From Posidonia oceanica (Eukaryota > Streptophyta > Magnoliopsida > Alismatales > Posidoniaceae): a DNA stretch of 64,000 nt. The notes below the pieces were generated by a model that worked only from the letters and a program-made list of their open reading frames with translations, was not told where the DNA came from and did not search any database. This document shows, piece after piece, positions 36,382-48,308 of the stretch. Position 1 is the first letter of the stretch. Each line of letters starts with the position of its first letter. The stretch spans positions 94,568,501 through 94,632,500 of the forward strand of contig JAZBRS010000020.1 of NCBI GenBank assembly GCA_037176725.1, in the 5' to 3' direction. Position numbers and translations under genes: made by a program.

Positions 36382-37719
36382 TTAGTGTGGGTCCACCTCG
36401 ATTCTTCTTTTGCTGATGATGAAGCCTAGTAGCTTCCCGATAGTTACCCCAAACACGTACTTCTTTGGGTTCATTTTTAGCTGATATTGCCTCGTCCTGC
36501 TCAGTACTTTTCTTAGCACCTCAAAGTGTGCCTCCCTTGTTCTTGATTTGACCAAGATATTGTCAACGTACACTTCCATGCAATCGTGCATCATGTCGTG
36601 GAAGATGGCCATCATTGCTCTTTGATATGTTGTGCCAGCGTTCTTGAGACCGAATGGCATGACTACATAGCAGTATGTCCCCCATGGCGTGATGAACGAC
36701 GTCTTCTCTTGGTCCTCCTCTGCTAGTTTAATCTGGTTGTAACCGGAGAAGCCGTCAATGAAAGATAGCATCTCAAATCCTGCTGTATTGTCCACTAACA
36801 AATCAATATGTGGCAAAGGGAAGTCGTCCTTGGGACAGGCAGCGTTGAGGTTGCGATAGTAAATGCAAATCCGAACCTTCCCGTCCTTTTTGGCCACTGA
36901 TACTATATTTGAGACCCAATTGGGGTACACAACCACCCTGATGAACTTTGCTTTATGGAGCTTGTTAATTTCCTCTTTGACTTTGAGGACGAGTTCCGGC
37001 CTTAATCGTCTTAACTTCTGCTTGACGGGTTTGGTTCCAGAGTTTAGTGGAAGCAAGTGTTCCATTAGAGTTGATTGTAGACCAGGCATATCCTCGTACT
37101 CGAAGGACAGCACATCCACAAATTCTTTCAAGATTTGGACCATTTCCTCCCGTTCTTTTGGGCTCAAACTTGCACTTATGAGTATTGGTTTTGGCTCCTT
37201 GGTGGTTCCCAGATTGACCTCCACGGTCTCTTCTCCAGCTGCCTTGGTTTGCTCATCATATTTGTCTATGAGGTGCTTAAGGAGGTTTGAGTCGGCTTCT
37301 TGATCTTCTTCCTCGTCACTGCAGCTAACCAGCTCATATGCCTCCATTCCTGTACACTTCCCAAATTGGTCAAATTCTTCTACTAGGAAGACCATGTTAG
37401 CAGTAGCCAGCTCCTGAGGCAATGCCTCCGTGTATTGACACACGTGCACAGTCTTGGAAGCGGTGGTTGAAGTTGACCGTGAGCTGCTAGAACTAACATG
37501 TTGATCCTCTCCCTTATTGAAAACAGAAAGTAAATTACTTTTATTCCTAGAAAAATGAAAAAATGCAGAATTAAACAAAGTTTTATTTACAGCATCTAGG
37601 GAGATGCCCCTAGAGTTACCTCCATCAGTAGAGGTAGGAGCCTTTCTAGGCGGGCTTGTCATGGTCGACGTTCCCATCATCTTCGAAAAGCTCTTGGTCG
37701 GCCCCTGGATTGGGGTCAA
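36382..37719 (-). pseudogene. Tat reverse transcriptase with altered active site
   Basis: The longest open piece of the polyprotein (445 codons). An acidic linker precedes RT. RT motifs are present in order: LRRLRPELVLKVKEEINKL, PNWVSNIVSVAKKDGK, ACPKDDFPLPHIDLLVD, LSFIDGFSGYNQI, MPFGLKNAGTTYQRAM, then VYVDNILVKS. The YxDD box is YVDN (36,559-36,570), so one of the metal-binding aspartates is lost; RT activity is not expected. RMCVDFRDLN-type residues are also changed (RICIYYRNLN). Confidence 0.9.
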
Positions 37720-37902
37720 CTTCAGGTCTTTGAGGCTGCAGAGCTTTAGAGAGATCAGCTGTGAGGTGACGGACCCTGTCTACGAGTCGTTGTGACTTGC
37801 GTAGAGTTTGCCCCGGCCTTTGCTCCAAAGAGGAAGAGATGGAGGAGGCGGAGGCTTGGAAGCGGCAGTGCTGGAGGAAGAGGGAGAAGAAGAAAGAGGT
37901 GG

Positions 37903-38940
37903 TCAGTCCGGAGGTTCGGGGGCCGGTGTGCCTAACAGTGGCGGTGGTGATGTTGCAGTCTGACCTTCGTGAGGCTCTGTTGGCAACTCTATTGCAGTCT
38001 GGCCTTCGTGAGGCTCTGCTGCTACAGTCTGGCCTTCGTGAGGCTTTGCTGTCAACTCCCTTGCAGTCTGACCTTCGTGAGGCTCTGCTGACAATTCAAG
38101 TGTTTGGAATAAGCCGGAAATGTTTACCTCGGCTATGTCCTCTGCACTTTGGAGAGTGTGTTTGGTTGATTGCGCCAAAATGATATTTCCCAAGGGGGAT
38201 GAATTCAGATCGAAGATCCCTACACTGGTAAAATGTCCTTGTAGATCCCACTGTAATGGTCGTCTGTCGGGGAACTGGTCGAAACCGAGTCCTCCCCTTC
38301 CTTCTCTGTCACAGGCCTTTACTAGCTCCTTCATTCCCTTTCTTTCTGGGCCTAAGCCCCGGCCTTCCTTGTAGCCAATTCTCCTAATGATCTCCCATCC
38401 TACAATAATGGAGGGTTTTTTGCTTTTTGAGGGTTCATTCTTCTTGTGAAATAGCCTAGGCTTGGCCCACTTGTCTCTTAGCTCGACCATAGATACTATG
38501 TTCTTGCCTTTTTCGGCACGGGTCGGCTTTTCTCGCATACTGAACTGGTGTGGCAGGTATACCACATTTGCCTCTGCTTCTTGGCCCGATATGTCCCCTG
38601 CTATCTTGATGATTTTCCTATCGTGAGGGAATTTCAGGCATTGATGTCGAGGAGATGATACTCCTTTTAAACTGTTCAGCCATTGTCTCCCCAGGATGAT
38701 CTGATATGGGACATTTATGTCTATGACGATTAGTTGGGTTAGAACCTGAGTTGGTCCTATCCCTATCTTTGTGGTCCACTTGCCATGTGATTTTCTTTTG
38801 CTGTCATCATACCCAGCAATTGTAATATCAATGGGGGTCAAGGAAGCCTCATTTACGCCCAAGGCTCGTATTGTATTTAATGAGCAAATGTTCATTGATG
38901 CACCAGTATCTATGAGCACTTCAGAAATTAAGTGATTGTT
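37903..38940 (-). pseudogene. Second retropepsin module, G-patch and EPHEGQT repeats
   Basis: Begins with LIDTGASMNICSLNTIRALG (aspartic protease active site), then the IILGRQWL hairpin at residues 75-81, as expected for retropepsin. A G-patch follows at residues 173-213 (38,281-38,403), with GWEIIRRIGYKEGRGLG and a second Gly cluster GRGGLGF. G-patches bind RNA or helicases and occur beside proteases in some retroelements. The tail has four EPHEGQT-type repeats (37,957-38,088) and a Pro-rich end. It is in frame with gag and RT. The 338-codon piece is itself open. Confidence 0.8.
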
Positions 38941-39423
38941 TATAGAAATGGTTACATTCTATGGTGCTTTTCTCCTCTCTATTGGTGCTAATTCGCTATC
39001 AGCAACTGTAATGATAGGCTCTACAAAGGCCGCTATAGCTATAATATGGAGTTCCTCCACTGGCATATCTAGAGCAACTTGGGCCTTCTTTAGCATTTCC
39101 TGTAGAGCTTTCCAATGTTTATTTGAGCTGTTTATGAGGTCATAGATTGAGATCCTGGCCTATGGCTTCTTCAATTGCTCTAGGATGTCATATTCTGCTG
39201 ACCTGGGTCCTTCTTGAGGTCTAACCGGCTTTGTTTACTCTGCTAGTGGTACGATTTGGTTTTACAGCCTCCCTCCTCTGGTGATGGGCGCAGCAGCCTC
39301 ATTTTCTTTGCGCGAGTCGCTGGATGCTCCCTTCTTGAGCGGCCAGGCGAAGATGGACCCCCTTCGTATAGGTCCACCAAGCTCTGGTGGCTTCGTGGCC
39401 CTAGATAGCTGCTCTGTTGGCAC

Positions 39424-40296
39424 TCAGAAGATTGGGGATGATAGAGTAGTAGTGTTCCGGAATACTGAAGTGCTGAGGGCCGGCAACTGACTTGACGGTG
39501 GCCTAGCTGCCATGAAGATTAGGGAGACCAGTGGTGACAGCGGCTTGGGAGCCCACAGTGATGATTTTCTCCACGGCAGACATCGTGATTCCTCCTCTTC
39601 CCGAAGGGTTGCAATTTGTGGCTCGGGCATCTTGAATGTGCATAGAATCCTCGGTCGATTAGCAGGAATGCTAATGACCGCTCCTTGGTATTTGAATTTT
39701 AGCATTTGATGAACTGAAAATGCTACGGCCCCGACCTCTGCTAGCCATGACCTCCTTAGGATGAGTGGTTATAGGACTTCTTCCTTCATAATGATCACCG
39801 AAGTGATACTGGTCAAAGGACCGACTGTGATTTCCATGGGTATTGTCCCTAGTGCCAATTTCTCATTTTGATCAAACCCGGTGCACATAAAGGGGGTTCT
39901 ATCTAGCTCATCTTCATTTAGCCCTAAGCTCTGGAGTGTGGAGAGAGAACTGAGGCTTCAGCTCGCTCCAGTGTCAACTAATACTCCTTGCAGCACATGG
40001 TCGTTGATGCCCACTGTGATGACAAGCGGCAACTCTTGCTTATGTGGGGGCGGAAGCTTTGAATCTTTGAAGACTATATTTTCTTGTTCAAATTGCTGAT
40101 TGGCTTTTTGAACTTTGCTTTCTTCCTTCATATCGTCTTGTGGTCCCTCCACTACTGCTGTGAGGTTGAACTGGCTAAGGAGATCTTTCATTGTTAGCCC
40201 CTCGTCTGCCTCGCTGTCCCAGTCATCATCTGAGATTATTCCCCAATGATCAGCTTCGTCGTCCCGGTTCACTTCTGGTATGGCATGGTTGTCCAA
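39424..40296 (-). pseudogene. First retropepsin module
   Basis: An acidic segment (ADHWGIISDDDWDSEAD) precedes LPLVITVGINDHVLQGVLVDTGAS, a retropepsin active site. The frame is stopped by TGA right after DTGAS but continues as SLSSLSTLQSLGL.. to an LRRSWL block and LKFKYQGAVISIPANRP. The order (DTGAS, then a W-L block, then LKF) repeats in the module at 37,903-38,940, so the polyprotein carries two protease-like units in tandem. Stops: TGA at 39,955 and TAA near 39,770. Confidence 0.7.
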
Positions 40297-40332
40297 GTCT
40301 TTTGATGTTAGCGGATTAGGGAGCTATTCGTC

Positions 40333-42330
40333 CTAGAATGCCATGACTTGTTGCTTGGGGAGAGGATCACTGTAGACCTGTTGAGACGTCCCCGTCTGCT
40401 TCCTCTGTTTAGCTCTTTTTACCAGGACGTTCCATTCAAATACATCTACTTCTACTATGTCATAGACTGTGTCTCTGAAAGTCCAACAGTCATTGATGTT
40501 GTGACCATGTACTCTATGGAACGGACAGTATTTGCTCTGGTCACAATTTGGTAATTCAGGCGTGGCTGGCGGGAGTTCAATTGCTTTTGCATCCTCTAGC
40601 TCTATGAACATATCTGCCAGTGTGACCGGTAGAGGAGGGTAATGGTCTCTACTTCCCCTTTTGTGTGGCAATAGTTGTGGAGGGGGAACATTGTGATAAC
40701 TGCCCCCGTTCCCACTGTTGTTGTGGAGATTTCTGGTGTTGGCCTGGTTCTTTTGATTGCCCCTAGTCCATTGTTGCCGGGGAGCATTCCACATAGGGCG
40801 GATTTACTGCTGAGGGGGAGAGTTATTCTATGCCTGCTGTTGCTGAGGAGGGCGGCTCCATGCTTGTTGTTGCTGGAGAGGAGGGTGGCTCCATGCTTGT
40901 TGTTGTTGGGGAGGAGGGTTATTCCATGCCTGCTGTTGCTGAGGAAGAGGCTGGCTCCATGCTAGTTGTTGTGAAGGAGGGTGGCTCCAGGTTGGCTGTT
41001 GTGAAGCTAGTATAGCCCTTTGTTCGAATGGCCTAGGTGCGGAGCCCATCTTGTTGACGACTCCGGTCACGCCCTCTACTACCTGTGTTTTCCGGCTCTT
41101 CTTGGGCTCCTCCATGAATTCTTGTAGATTTTCTTTAAGGAAGGCTGCCACTTCATACAAGGCCGTTACATTGGGACAGTAGGCATTCACGAGTTCCTTT
41201 TTCATCGGTCCAGTGGTGTTCGCAATGAGGGTCTGGACCACCTGTCTCTTCGGAATAGTTAGTCCTGATCTGGCTGTCATTTCCCACCATCTGTTAGCGA
41301 ATGTCACCCAGCTTTCGCCTTGCTTCATGACCTCCTTGCTTAGGTTGTGGAAGGTTGGCTTGCGGTCTATCTTGTGCTAGTATTTTGTAAGGAAGCTCTC
41401 TCTGATTTTATCAAAGCTGCTGAGGTCTTCCTTGGAGAGAGTGAGAAACCAATCCATGGGCTCTCCTTCAAGCGAGTAGAAGAAGAGATGTACAACAAGC
41501 CCCAAGTCATTGAAGTAGGGGGCTGACTCCATTTGGAACCGCACTAGGTGACTGAGTGGGTTAGTGGTTCTGTTGAACTTGGGAGTCTTCGAGTACTTGA
41601 AGTCTGGAGGTAGTCTGAATGGGAGAAACCGGCTCATATCAAAGTTTGCCGGAGCTTGGGTATGTACCCTTAATGCGCTAAGCATTTTTCTCATCTCATC
41701 CAAATTTGTTATCCTGGCTGATAGGGTCGGGACATGTGAGTTGAAAGACTGATGGTTCTGCTGCTGATGAAGATAGCTGTTGCAAAAGTGTTGAGGTACG
41801 ACCTGCTCGTATCGCGGGGGAGATGCCTAATGGTGGTGATGATCTAGCTGAGGCTGATTGCCTGCCGTAGGGGGTTGGAGATGATGTCTTGGTTGCCTGT
41901 GGGGCGGATAGACTCCTTCCTTGTACTCGCCATGTGGCATGTAATTTTATTCCTGAATTAAGGGGTTGGCCCTTGAGTTATAAGCTCCATTGAGCACTGT
42001 ACCGTACCTACGTAGTTTGTATCCAGCGGTGGGTTTCCATTTTGTCCCTGTTATAGATCGTCATGGGTATGGTCCGCAATTGGCCTTCGTTGTGGTTCAC
42101 CGAGGTGGGGTGGCTGCTGGAGGTTATTCTGACATGGCCCTACAGGGGTTGATGTCTCTTCGTTTAAGAACTGGTACATGACTTTATACTGGATCGAGTC
42201 TAGATCCAAGGCTTCTCCGGTGATCGGATGGTAGATTGTGGGCTCCTCTCCCGAGGTACTTACTGAGTCTGACCTCTCTCTTTCTATCTATTTAGCTTCA
42301 AAGACTTGGTTCATCATTGTAGCAACCTTT
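40333..42330 (-). pseudogene. Tat gag
   Basis: Read from about 42,330 (ATMMNQVFEAK) leftward. The retrotransposon gag core FNRTTNPLSHLVRFQME..DLGLVVHLFFYSLEGEPMDWFLTL is at 41,377-41,703, then WVTFANRWWEMTARSGL. A Gln/Pro/Trp repeat (QQQQAWSHPPP-like, encoded by about 33-39 bp repeats at 40,820-41,000) precedes the nucleocapsid-like KYCPFHRVHGHNINDCWTFRD. Stops inside the frame are TAG or TAA where Gln is expected (after FEAK, after LTKY, after PPQQ). Same frame as protease and RT. Confidence 0.8.
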
Positions 42331-42339
42331 GATAATGAG

Positions 42340-43880
42340 ATAGAATTGGCTTCAGGGTGTAATACGCCTTAGAATGCGGCATACAACGTTGGACACAGTA
42401 AACTACGCGTTCAACGCCCTCAGCTGTATTCCTAAGTTCTTTCCTACCTTTACTGTTGTCTTCCTTTGTTCTTCTTTCTCACCCTTTTTTTTTGCCTTCC
42501 TTTTTTTTGCTTTGTTTTTTTTTCTCTCTTGTTTTTGTTTTTTATTTTTTTCTAATTTTTTCCTTTTCCCCTTTTTTTTATATAAAAATGAAAGGTTACA
42601 AGTGCTTAAAAGAAAGAAATTACAGGGACTTTTGGGATTTAATACAGGTTCCTAAAAAAAATAAAGCAGAATATAAAACTAACTGTCACTGTTTTGCTTT
42701 CGAGTGTTTTACGCTGCAATCAATCCACCATAGAAAAACTGGAAAATAAATAGCCAAGCAAAGAATGCGTTAGACGTGGTATCTACAACGTCCAATGTTA
42801 AACACAGAAATTCCAATGGCTAACACCCTGTTACAGAGAACTGCACAGAAACACTTTCAGACAGCGATTTAAGGTTTTAATTTCTATTTTCTCTTGGAGA
42901 TTAGTATTTTTAACCTGCGTAACTCTCAGGGTTCCTTAAGGCTTAGGTATGGCTTCTTTTCCAGGATTTCTATTGCTCCTCACAAAATGGTGAATATTTT
43001 TGGTACTACCCCCTACCTCAACTCCTGAGGATGCTAGGGGGAGTCTGAATACACTTAGGTCCCTACCCCGTAGAGGTAGAGCCCAGCGTACTCAGGATTG
43101 ATCGGGTCACTCACGTATCAACATACCAAGCACAATCAAACCACCGAAAGGGGGAAGGAGGAATACAAATCAAAGCTTGAGGTTCTAATTATCTCTCACA
43201 AAAAGCCAAGGAAGAAGAAGGGCCTTTTGTAAAAGAAAATGACAATACAAGTACCTTTCGTAAGTCCTTTGCAACAGAGGTGCTTGGGACCTAAATGGTT
43301 ACTTAAATAACTCAAGAAATGACACAAACAATTAGTTCCCAACAAGGGCCATGCAAGTCATATAAAAATATTCGATTTTTTTTTTGTCTTTTTTTTTTGC
43401 AAAGCACCCGAGGAAATTGAAGTTCCAGTGCCTACGGCAAAGCCGATGACCTCACACCTCAATCCTTTGGGCCAGTTATAACAAAAAAACTAAGAGAAAA
43501 TTAAAACAGAAGAGTTCCCTGTTCAGTAGTCGTTGGACGTGCATACTGGAGCGTCCAATGTTGGACGCGCCATACTGCGCGTATAACATACTGACAGTAT
43601 TTTTTTCAGAAAAACAGTAATTTTTATAGATCACCCTTAGGCCCGAGAATCCAGAGAGAAGGGGGAGGTGATTTCAGTCATTCAAATGTAGAAAACAAAC
43701 GAAAAAGATCACGACGCCTCAAAACACTACGAGGAATTTCGCCGCTTCTTTAAAACATACGAGAAATTAAGAAACTAAAACTAAAACTAAGAATGTCAAT
43801 AATGAGGAAGAAGAAGAAAGAAGGGCTTACTCACCTTGCACGGGGGCACTTTTAGCCGTCTCACCGTGATCGCCAGACTG
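42340..43880 (-). other. Tat element leader
   Basis: Noncoding. Homopolymer-rich TTTTTC stretch (42,480-42,580), stem-loop clusters at 42,357-42,420, 42,765-42,830 and 43,530-43,592, and a donor-like CAAGGTGAGT on the minus strand at 43,826-43,837. Leader splicing is known in Ogre elements, but I see no proof of it here. Confidence 0.4.
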
Positions 43881-45230
43881 TGGATATGGGGTTTTGGGAG
43901 GAGGAGGATCTCGGGAGGAGAAGGGGGCTTCGCCTCTCCCTTTTTTGTTGCTATTCGCTCCTTCTTTGGGTCCCCTTTTGTTGTATCCGACTTCTTTACT
44001 CCGCGTGTGTTGAAGTCAGTGTGATCGCCACTCTCGGTTTGCTTTCGCTGGCCCTTGAGACGCCTTGGGGAGATGTGATATGGTTGCGGTTTCAGCTACC
44101 TTAGAACAACGCCAGCGTTGCCCAAGGGTGCCCGTGCTTGGTGAATTTCTTCTTCTTTCTTCTTCCTCGTATGACAAATGTTAGCAAAACAAACAAAAAT
44201 AATGCAAAGATGGATCAATATGGTGTAGTAACTTATTCAGGATAAATAGAAAAAATGGAGAAATGCAATGAAATACGTACCCGAGGGGTTTGATCTCTCC
44301 GGTTGCAACTGATGAAAATGTATGCTTAGCTACAACAATATATGAACTCAATACGCTTGATTATGCTATGGAATTAAATATTTGGTACGAGAAAAAGAAA
44401 AGAAAACAATAAATAGAGTCCCCTTTTATCTATGCACGAAATACAAGACATGTCGACATGATGCCACTGACGACAAAGGGAAGCTCAAGCTCTTTCAAAG
44501 ACTTTCCGCCTTTCAAAATCTCTTTTCACTCTTTCAATTTTCAAGGACCTCACCTCTCTAAATATCTTTTTAATCTCAAAAACCAAGTGAGCTCCAAAAA
44601 TCCCTGGCCCTTGACCTTGTGGGGGGTACCCCTACTTTTATAGAAGCAGGGGAGGAACAAAAAAGGACACAAAGGCCAAGTCAGTAAGATTTCCTATTTC
44701 AAAAGTGTTATACGCTGAAAACACAGCGTACAACGTTATAAGCGGGAGTTCCAGCGTATAACGACCTCCGAGACATAACTGCTAGGATAAAGGATGATTT
44801 CCTAATTAAGGAGTCATTAAGTGTGTTTAACTCAGCTTTGATTACTTTGACCGATCAATAGGCTCTAAAGAAGGTAAAAAACGAATTTTGGATTTGGGGA
44901 AATAAAGAAAGTTTTGGGCTGACTGGGTTGCCACGTTGGACGCTGGAAAACCAGTGGCTAATGTTAGCCACCGGAAAACCAGCGGCCAATGTTGTATGCT
45001 GAGAAGCCGACGTACAACACCCTCAGTCAGTTCAATTTCCAAATTTGGTCAAGACATGAATAACAATCAAGTTGCCAACACTTGGGGCTTAGATAGGGAT
45101 AACATTTTGGACTGGAGAGAAGATGTTTGCCTCGAGTAAGACGTCCTGAATCGGACGAAGGGCTTCTAGGAACGACCTAATGCAATAGATTATACTAACA
45201 TGAAAGGAGTGCCAAAACGGAGTATCTACA
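43881..45230 (-). mobile_element. Tat 5' LTR (left limit approximate)
   Basis: The right end is the TGTAGATACTCC terminus at 45,230. A promoter TATA box (CTATAAAAGTAG on the minus strand) lies at 44,633-44,644. Stem-loop clusters lie at 44,705-44,762 and 44,932-45,025. The primer binding site and the left LTR end are not certain; a TGGCGATC word at about 43,869-43,876 is one candidate. Confidence 0.5.
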
Positions 45231-45665
45231 GTGGGAACCCCCTATAATATTATTCTGGACGCACCTAAAAGTTGTGTAAACATTCTCATATAAGGTGGTC
45301 CCTCTAATTCCCCCATCTGAGGCAATAGAACAATTAGGTCCCATGTGCGAGAGATAATGTCCTAAATCCTTAATGGGTAAATTCACAGGTGATATGGGGA
45401 TTCCCATGACTTGGGAAATTAAATCTAGGGATACTTCAATATTTACTCCACGCCACATCAAGTAAATTACTCCTCTATCTATATCAACATTATTCCATTC
45501 AAAACAATTATAAAATTCTTCAACTAAGTGGGATACCCAATAATTATTATTTGTGGCATGTAATAAATAGTGAAAGACTCTAATTAAGATTTGTTCCCTA
45601 AAGAAACAACCATATGCACCAAAAATTTCATTAAAATTCTTTTCTGGAAATACTCCTCTTTTGGC
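45231..45665 (-). pseudogene. Plant-transposon protein fragment, copy A''
   Basis: Matches 25,185-25,613 in reverse complement (WNNVDIDRGVIY.., NIEVSLDLISQVMGIPISPVNLP). It is cut at 45,231 by the Tat LTR. The start codon and the next few codons are deleted compared with the copy at 25,167. Confidence 0.7.
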
Positions 45666-46524
45666 TAATTAATCACAAAATTTGATAATCACACAAAAAG
45701 TTGATAAAAATCGAAATTATGGGTAGCAGTAGCTTACTACCCCCAAAGTAGGGGGGCTTGATTCGACGGTCGGCGCTTCTGCCTCAGATCGGGCGCCTAG
45801 GAGGCGTCCGACGGTGAATATGGCACCTGGAGGGTGTCAGAAAAAGCAGAACTGGAGAACACTTCAAGCATGGATGTAAGCCAAATCACATATATTAGCA
45901 AAGAGAGAAACAACTAGAAGAAAACTGTAGATCCGGCCCCTGAGGAGCGGCCAAGGTCTTTTCGGCGCCTGACAGGCGTCTACAGCAAAGCAGCCGGAGA
46001 AATCGAGCACAGAGGTCGGCCGAATCTGAACATCTGAGCCCGATGCGATGAAGAAAAGCTTAAATACAGAGAAACGGGCGCCTGGTGAGCGTCCAAAGTG
46101 GTTTCCGGTGCCTGGTGGGCGTACTTCCGGCTGCCGCTGTTCTCCAGCGGTGGCTGTTGTCACGACAGGGGAGGGGGAGGCAGCACGGTTGAAGGAGAAA
46201 ATGATTTTAGGGTTAGAATGAGAGATATTTTTTTGTTTTTATATTAAAAGTGAAAAATTATCATTTTCACCCTACACTTATTACAAATAGCTCCTAGATT
46301 TATTTATTTATTATTTATTTATTTATTTTTAAAGTTGAAATGATTTAAATGAATAACATAAACATGCAAGACTCATTATGTACATATTTACAAAATGTTT
46401 TGTTCTTTTTTTAATTATTTTTTTATTTTTTTTAAGAGGAAAAATAAAAAAAACTCAACTATATACATATTTACAACTGAGGTGCATGAAAATCCAAGAC
46501 CTCATCAATTTCTGGGACACAATC
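45666..46524 (-). other. Athila-like spacer with GGCGCC palindromes, copy A''
   Basis: Counterpart of 24,296-25,160. About seven imperfect GGCGCC-type palindromes lie between 45,785 and 46,125. A/T runs at 46,300-46,450. No gene. Confidence 0.5.
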
Positions 46525-47554
46525 TCAATCTGGCCAAGAAGGCGGTCGGACTTTTGTAAATTCTTTTTCGGCTTGTTCAAGCCACCTTTGAACTTCTCTC
46601 AATCGGGTTTCATGAATTTCCCAAAGTACTGAAATTAGATCGGCTAAGCCCATGTAATTTAATTGAATAAGAATTGAGGGCTTGAGTTCATAATTGACTA
46701 GAGCTGAATGATATGGCTTGACACAAAGCTCTAATGTTCCTATAGTAGATGGTAATGATGAGGGCTCAGGCGGAGGGTTATACCACTTGTTGGACTTATG
46801 GGTCCTACATTGGGTTAACTCATTGGCTTCTTCAACAAACATTAATTCATCTTTGAAAATCTCTTCAAAACTTTTGTCAAAATAGCCTAAATCAAACTCA
46901 ATTTCCTCCTCTATTAGGTCTTCTTTTTTTGAGAAATCTTTAATCATGTTAACCTCGAATGTTTCATCTGGTTGAGATTTTTTCGCCATAGAATCACTTG
47001 AAAGGGAAACATCTGCAATGAATTGGTCTACCTGGCCAACTAGTTCTTTAGTGGGCTCATCTACTTGGGCTTGGGTTTCTACTTCAGGCATTATTTGGAC
47101 CGTACAGGGTTGATCAGGAGAGTTCCCATTTTGAGCAAGAAAGTTCCATTCCTCTCTCTCCTTTATAACATTGATTAGCTGACCTAACTGTGTTTCTACA
47201 CGAGCTAAGGCATGAGTGTTGGCAGTAGAGGTCTGTATATTTGCTTCCACTAGCTCTTATATGCTCTTTCTAGACTTGTTAACCTAATTTCATCCTCTTG
47301 TCGACAATCTAGAGGATGAAAGGTTGAGTTGTATTGTGGGTCTGAATATGGATAATGTTTAAAGTAATGAGATTGGACTTGATTGAAGCTAGACCATCCA
47401 TCATATGACCTTTGAGCCCATAAGAAATCAGGTTGCCCCACTTTAAATTGTAATTTGAGGCATAAGGGTCACTTGACTCATTCCAAGGTCTTTGGGCCAT
47501 ATAATTGAATTGTTCAGACCTATATCCAACTTGATTCATTGGATACTCCTTCAA
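46525..47554 (-). pseudogene. Athila-like gag C-terminal part, copy A''
   Basis: Same protein as 23,261-24,295. Here the longest open piece runs from MEANIQTSTANTHALARVET to RPPSWPD (47,250-46,525). The upstream parts MKEYPMNQVGYRSEQFNYMAQRPWNE (from 47,554) and QPDFLWAQRSYDGWSSFNQVQ (to 47,252) are in two other frames, so two frameshifts and one stop separate them. The nonsense sites of the other copy are unmutated here, so the two decayed independently. Confidence 0.65.
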
Positions 47555-47559
47555 TACAT

Positions 47560-48308
47560 GAATTTATTTTTATTTTTTATTTTTTTAATAAAATGCAATG
47601 AAAATAGAAAAGAAGAAAAGATGAGATAATATGAACTAAGTGGATGAGGAGATTACAGATAGAGGAGAAAGATGCCTAATCTAATTACACAAGTCAAACA
47701 AATCTTAATTCTAATGTTGACCTAAAATCTAGACACCTCCTAACTTTAAAGTTGGCTTTCAAGATTATCAAACAAAAAAAATCCCTAACCTAATTGGCCA
47801 GGTAAGTGGTGGAATGTAGGAGGCTCTCCATGCTTTTGCATCAGACCTAATTAGAAAACCACCTTCCTTTTAAGGCATAGCCTTGTAAACCACTTGCCTA
47901 GACACCAACAAGGTAAGAAAATTCCAAATTTCATTCTCTATTAAGCTTTCTTTCCTAATCGAGGTGGAAATCTTAGGGGTCGATGTCTAATCAATTGTAA
48001 ATTAAGCTCAAGGTCAATGCAATATGTGGTTGGTTGTTTGTGGGCTAAGGAAGGGTGATGAAATCCCCACCTTATCTTGTGCTATAGGTTTTGCCCTTAG
48101 GTACTTTAAAATAATATGCAACAAACAATTATGCTCAAACAAGTTGTTCTTCCTACTAACTATATGCTCTAAAATGCAAAGAATCAAGTAGGAGAACACA
48201 TACCTTTCCTCCAGCAATCACCAACATAAAATAACAGGAAATTAAAATTACTCTAAATGCAAATTATATGATGTATGCCCTAAAAACAAGCTTCTATCTT
48301 ATCATAAA
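47560..48308 (-). other. Athila-like leader, copy A'', part 1
   Basis: Reverse-complement counterpart of about 22,560-23,260. The last 159 bp (48,150-48,308) are repeated at 49,784-49,942 beyond the insert. No gene. Confidence 0.6.

Larger units (their letters stand above)
26812..45230 (-). mobile_element. Tat-lineage Ty3 retrotransposon with antisense genes
   Basis: The right end is exact: an LTR ending in plus-strand AGTATCTACA (minus-strand TGTAGATACTCC) abuts Athila-like sequence at 45,231, which corresponds to 25,613 of copy A'. Gag-pol runs leftward from about 42,330 to 33,902. Left of pol, on the other strand, lie two intron-containing genes. This layout (extra antisense genes between pol and 3' LTR) is known for Tat-lineage elements. 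The same GTTATACGC-type stem-loops flank the antisense genes and fill the LTR side, which supports one unit. No 3' LTR was recognised, so the left limit is approximate. Confidence 0.65.

Noticed and set aside
36863..37303. 146-residue frame opposite the reverse transcriptase
   Set aside because: Shadow of the conserved RT and linker coding sequence on the other strand.
42374..42749. Phe/Ser-rich frames in the Tat leader
   Set aside because: Arise from a TTTTTC homopolymer-like tract with no start context or homology.
43860..44030. TGGCGATC words as the Tat primer binding site
   Set aside because: Two candidates exist, neither beside a convincing LTR end, and they differ from the known TGGCGACTCC class; left unassigned.
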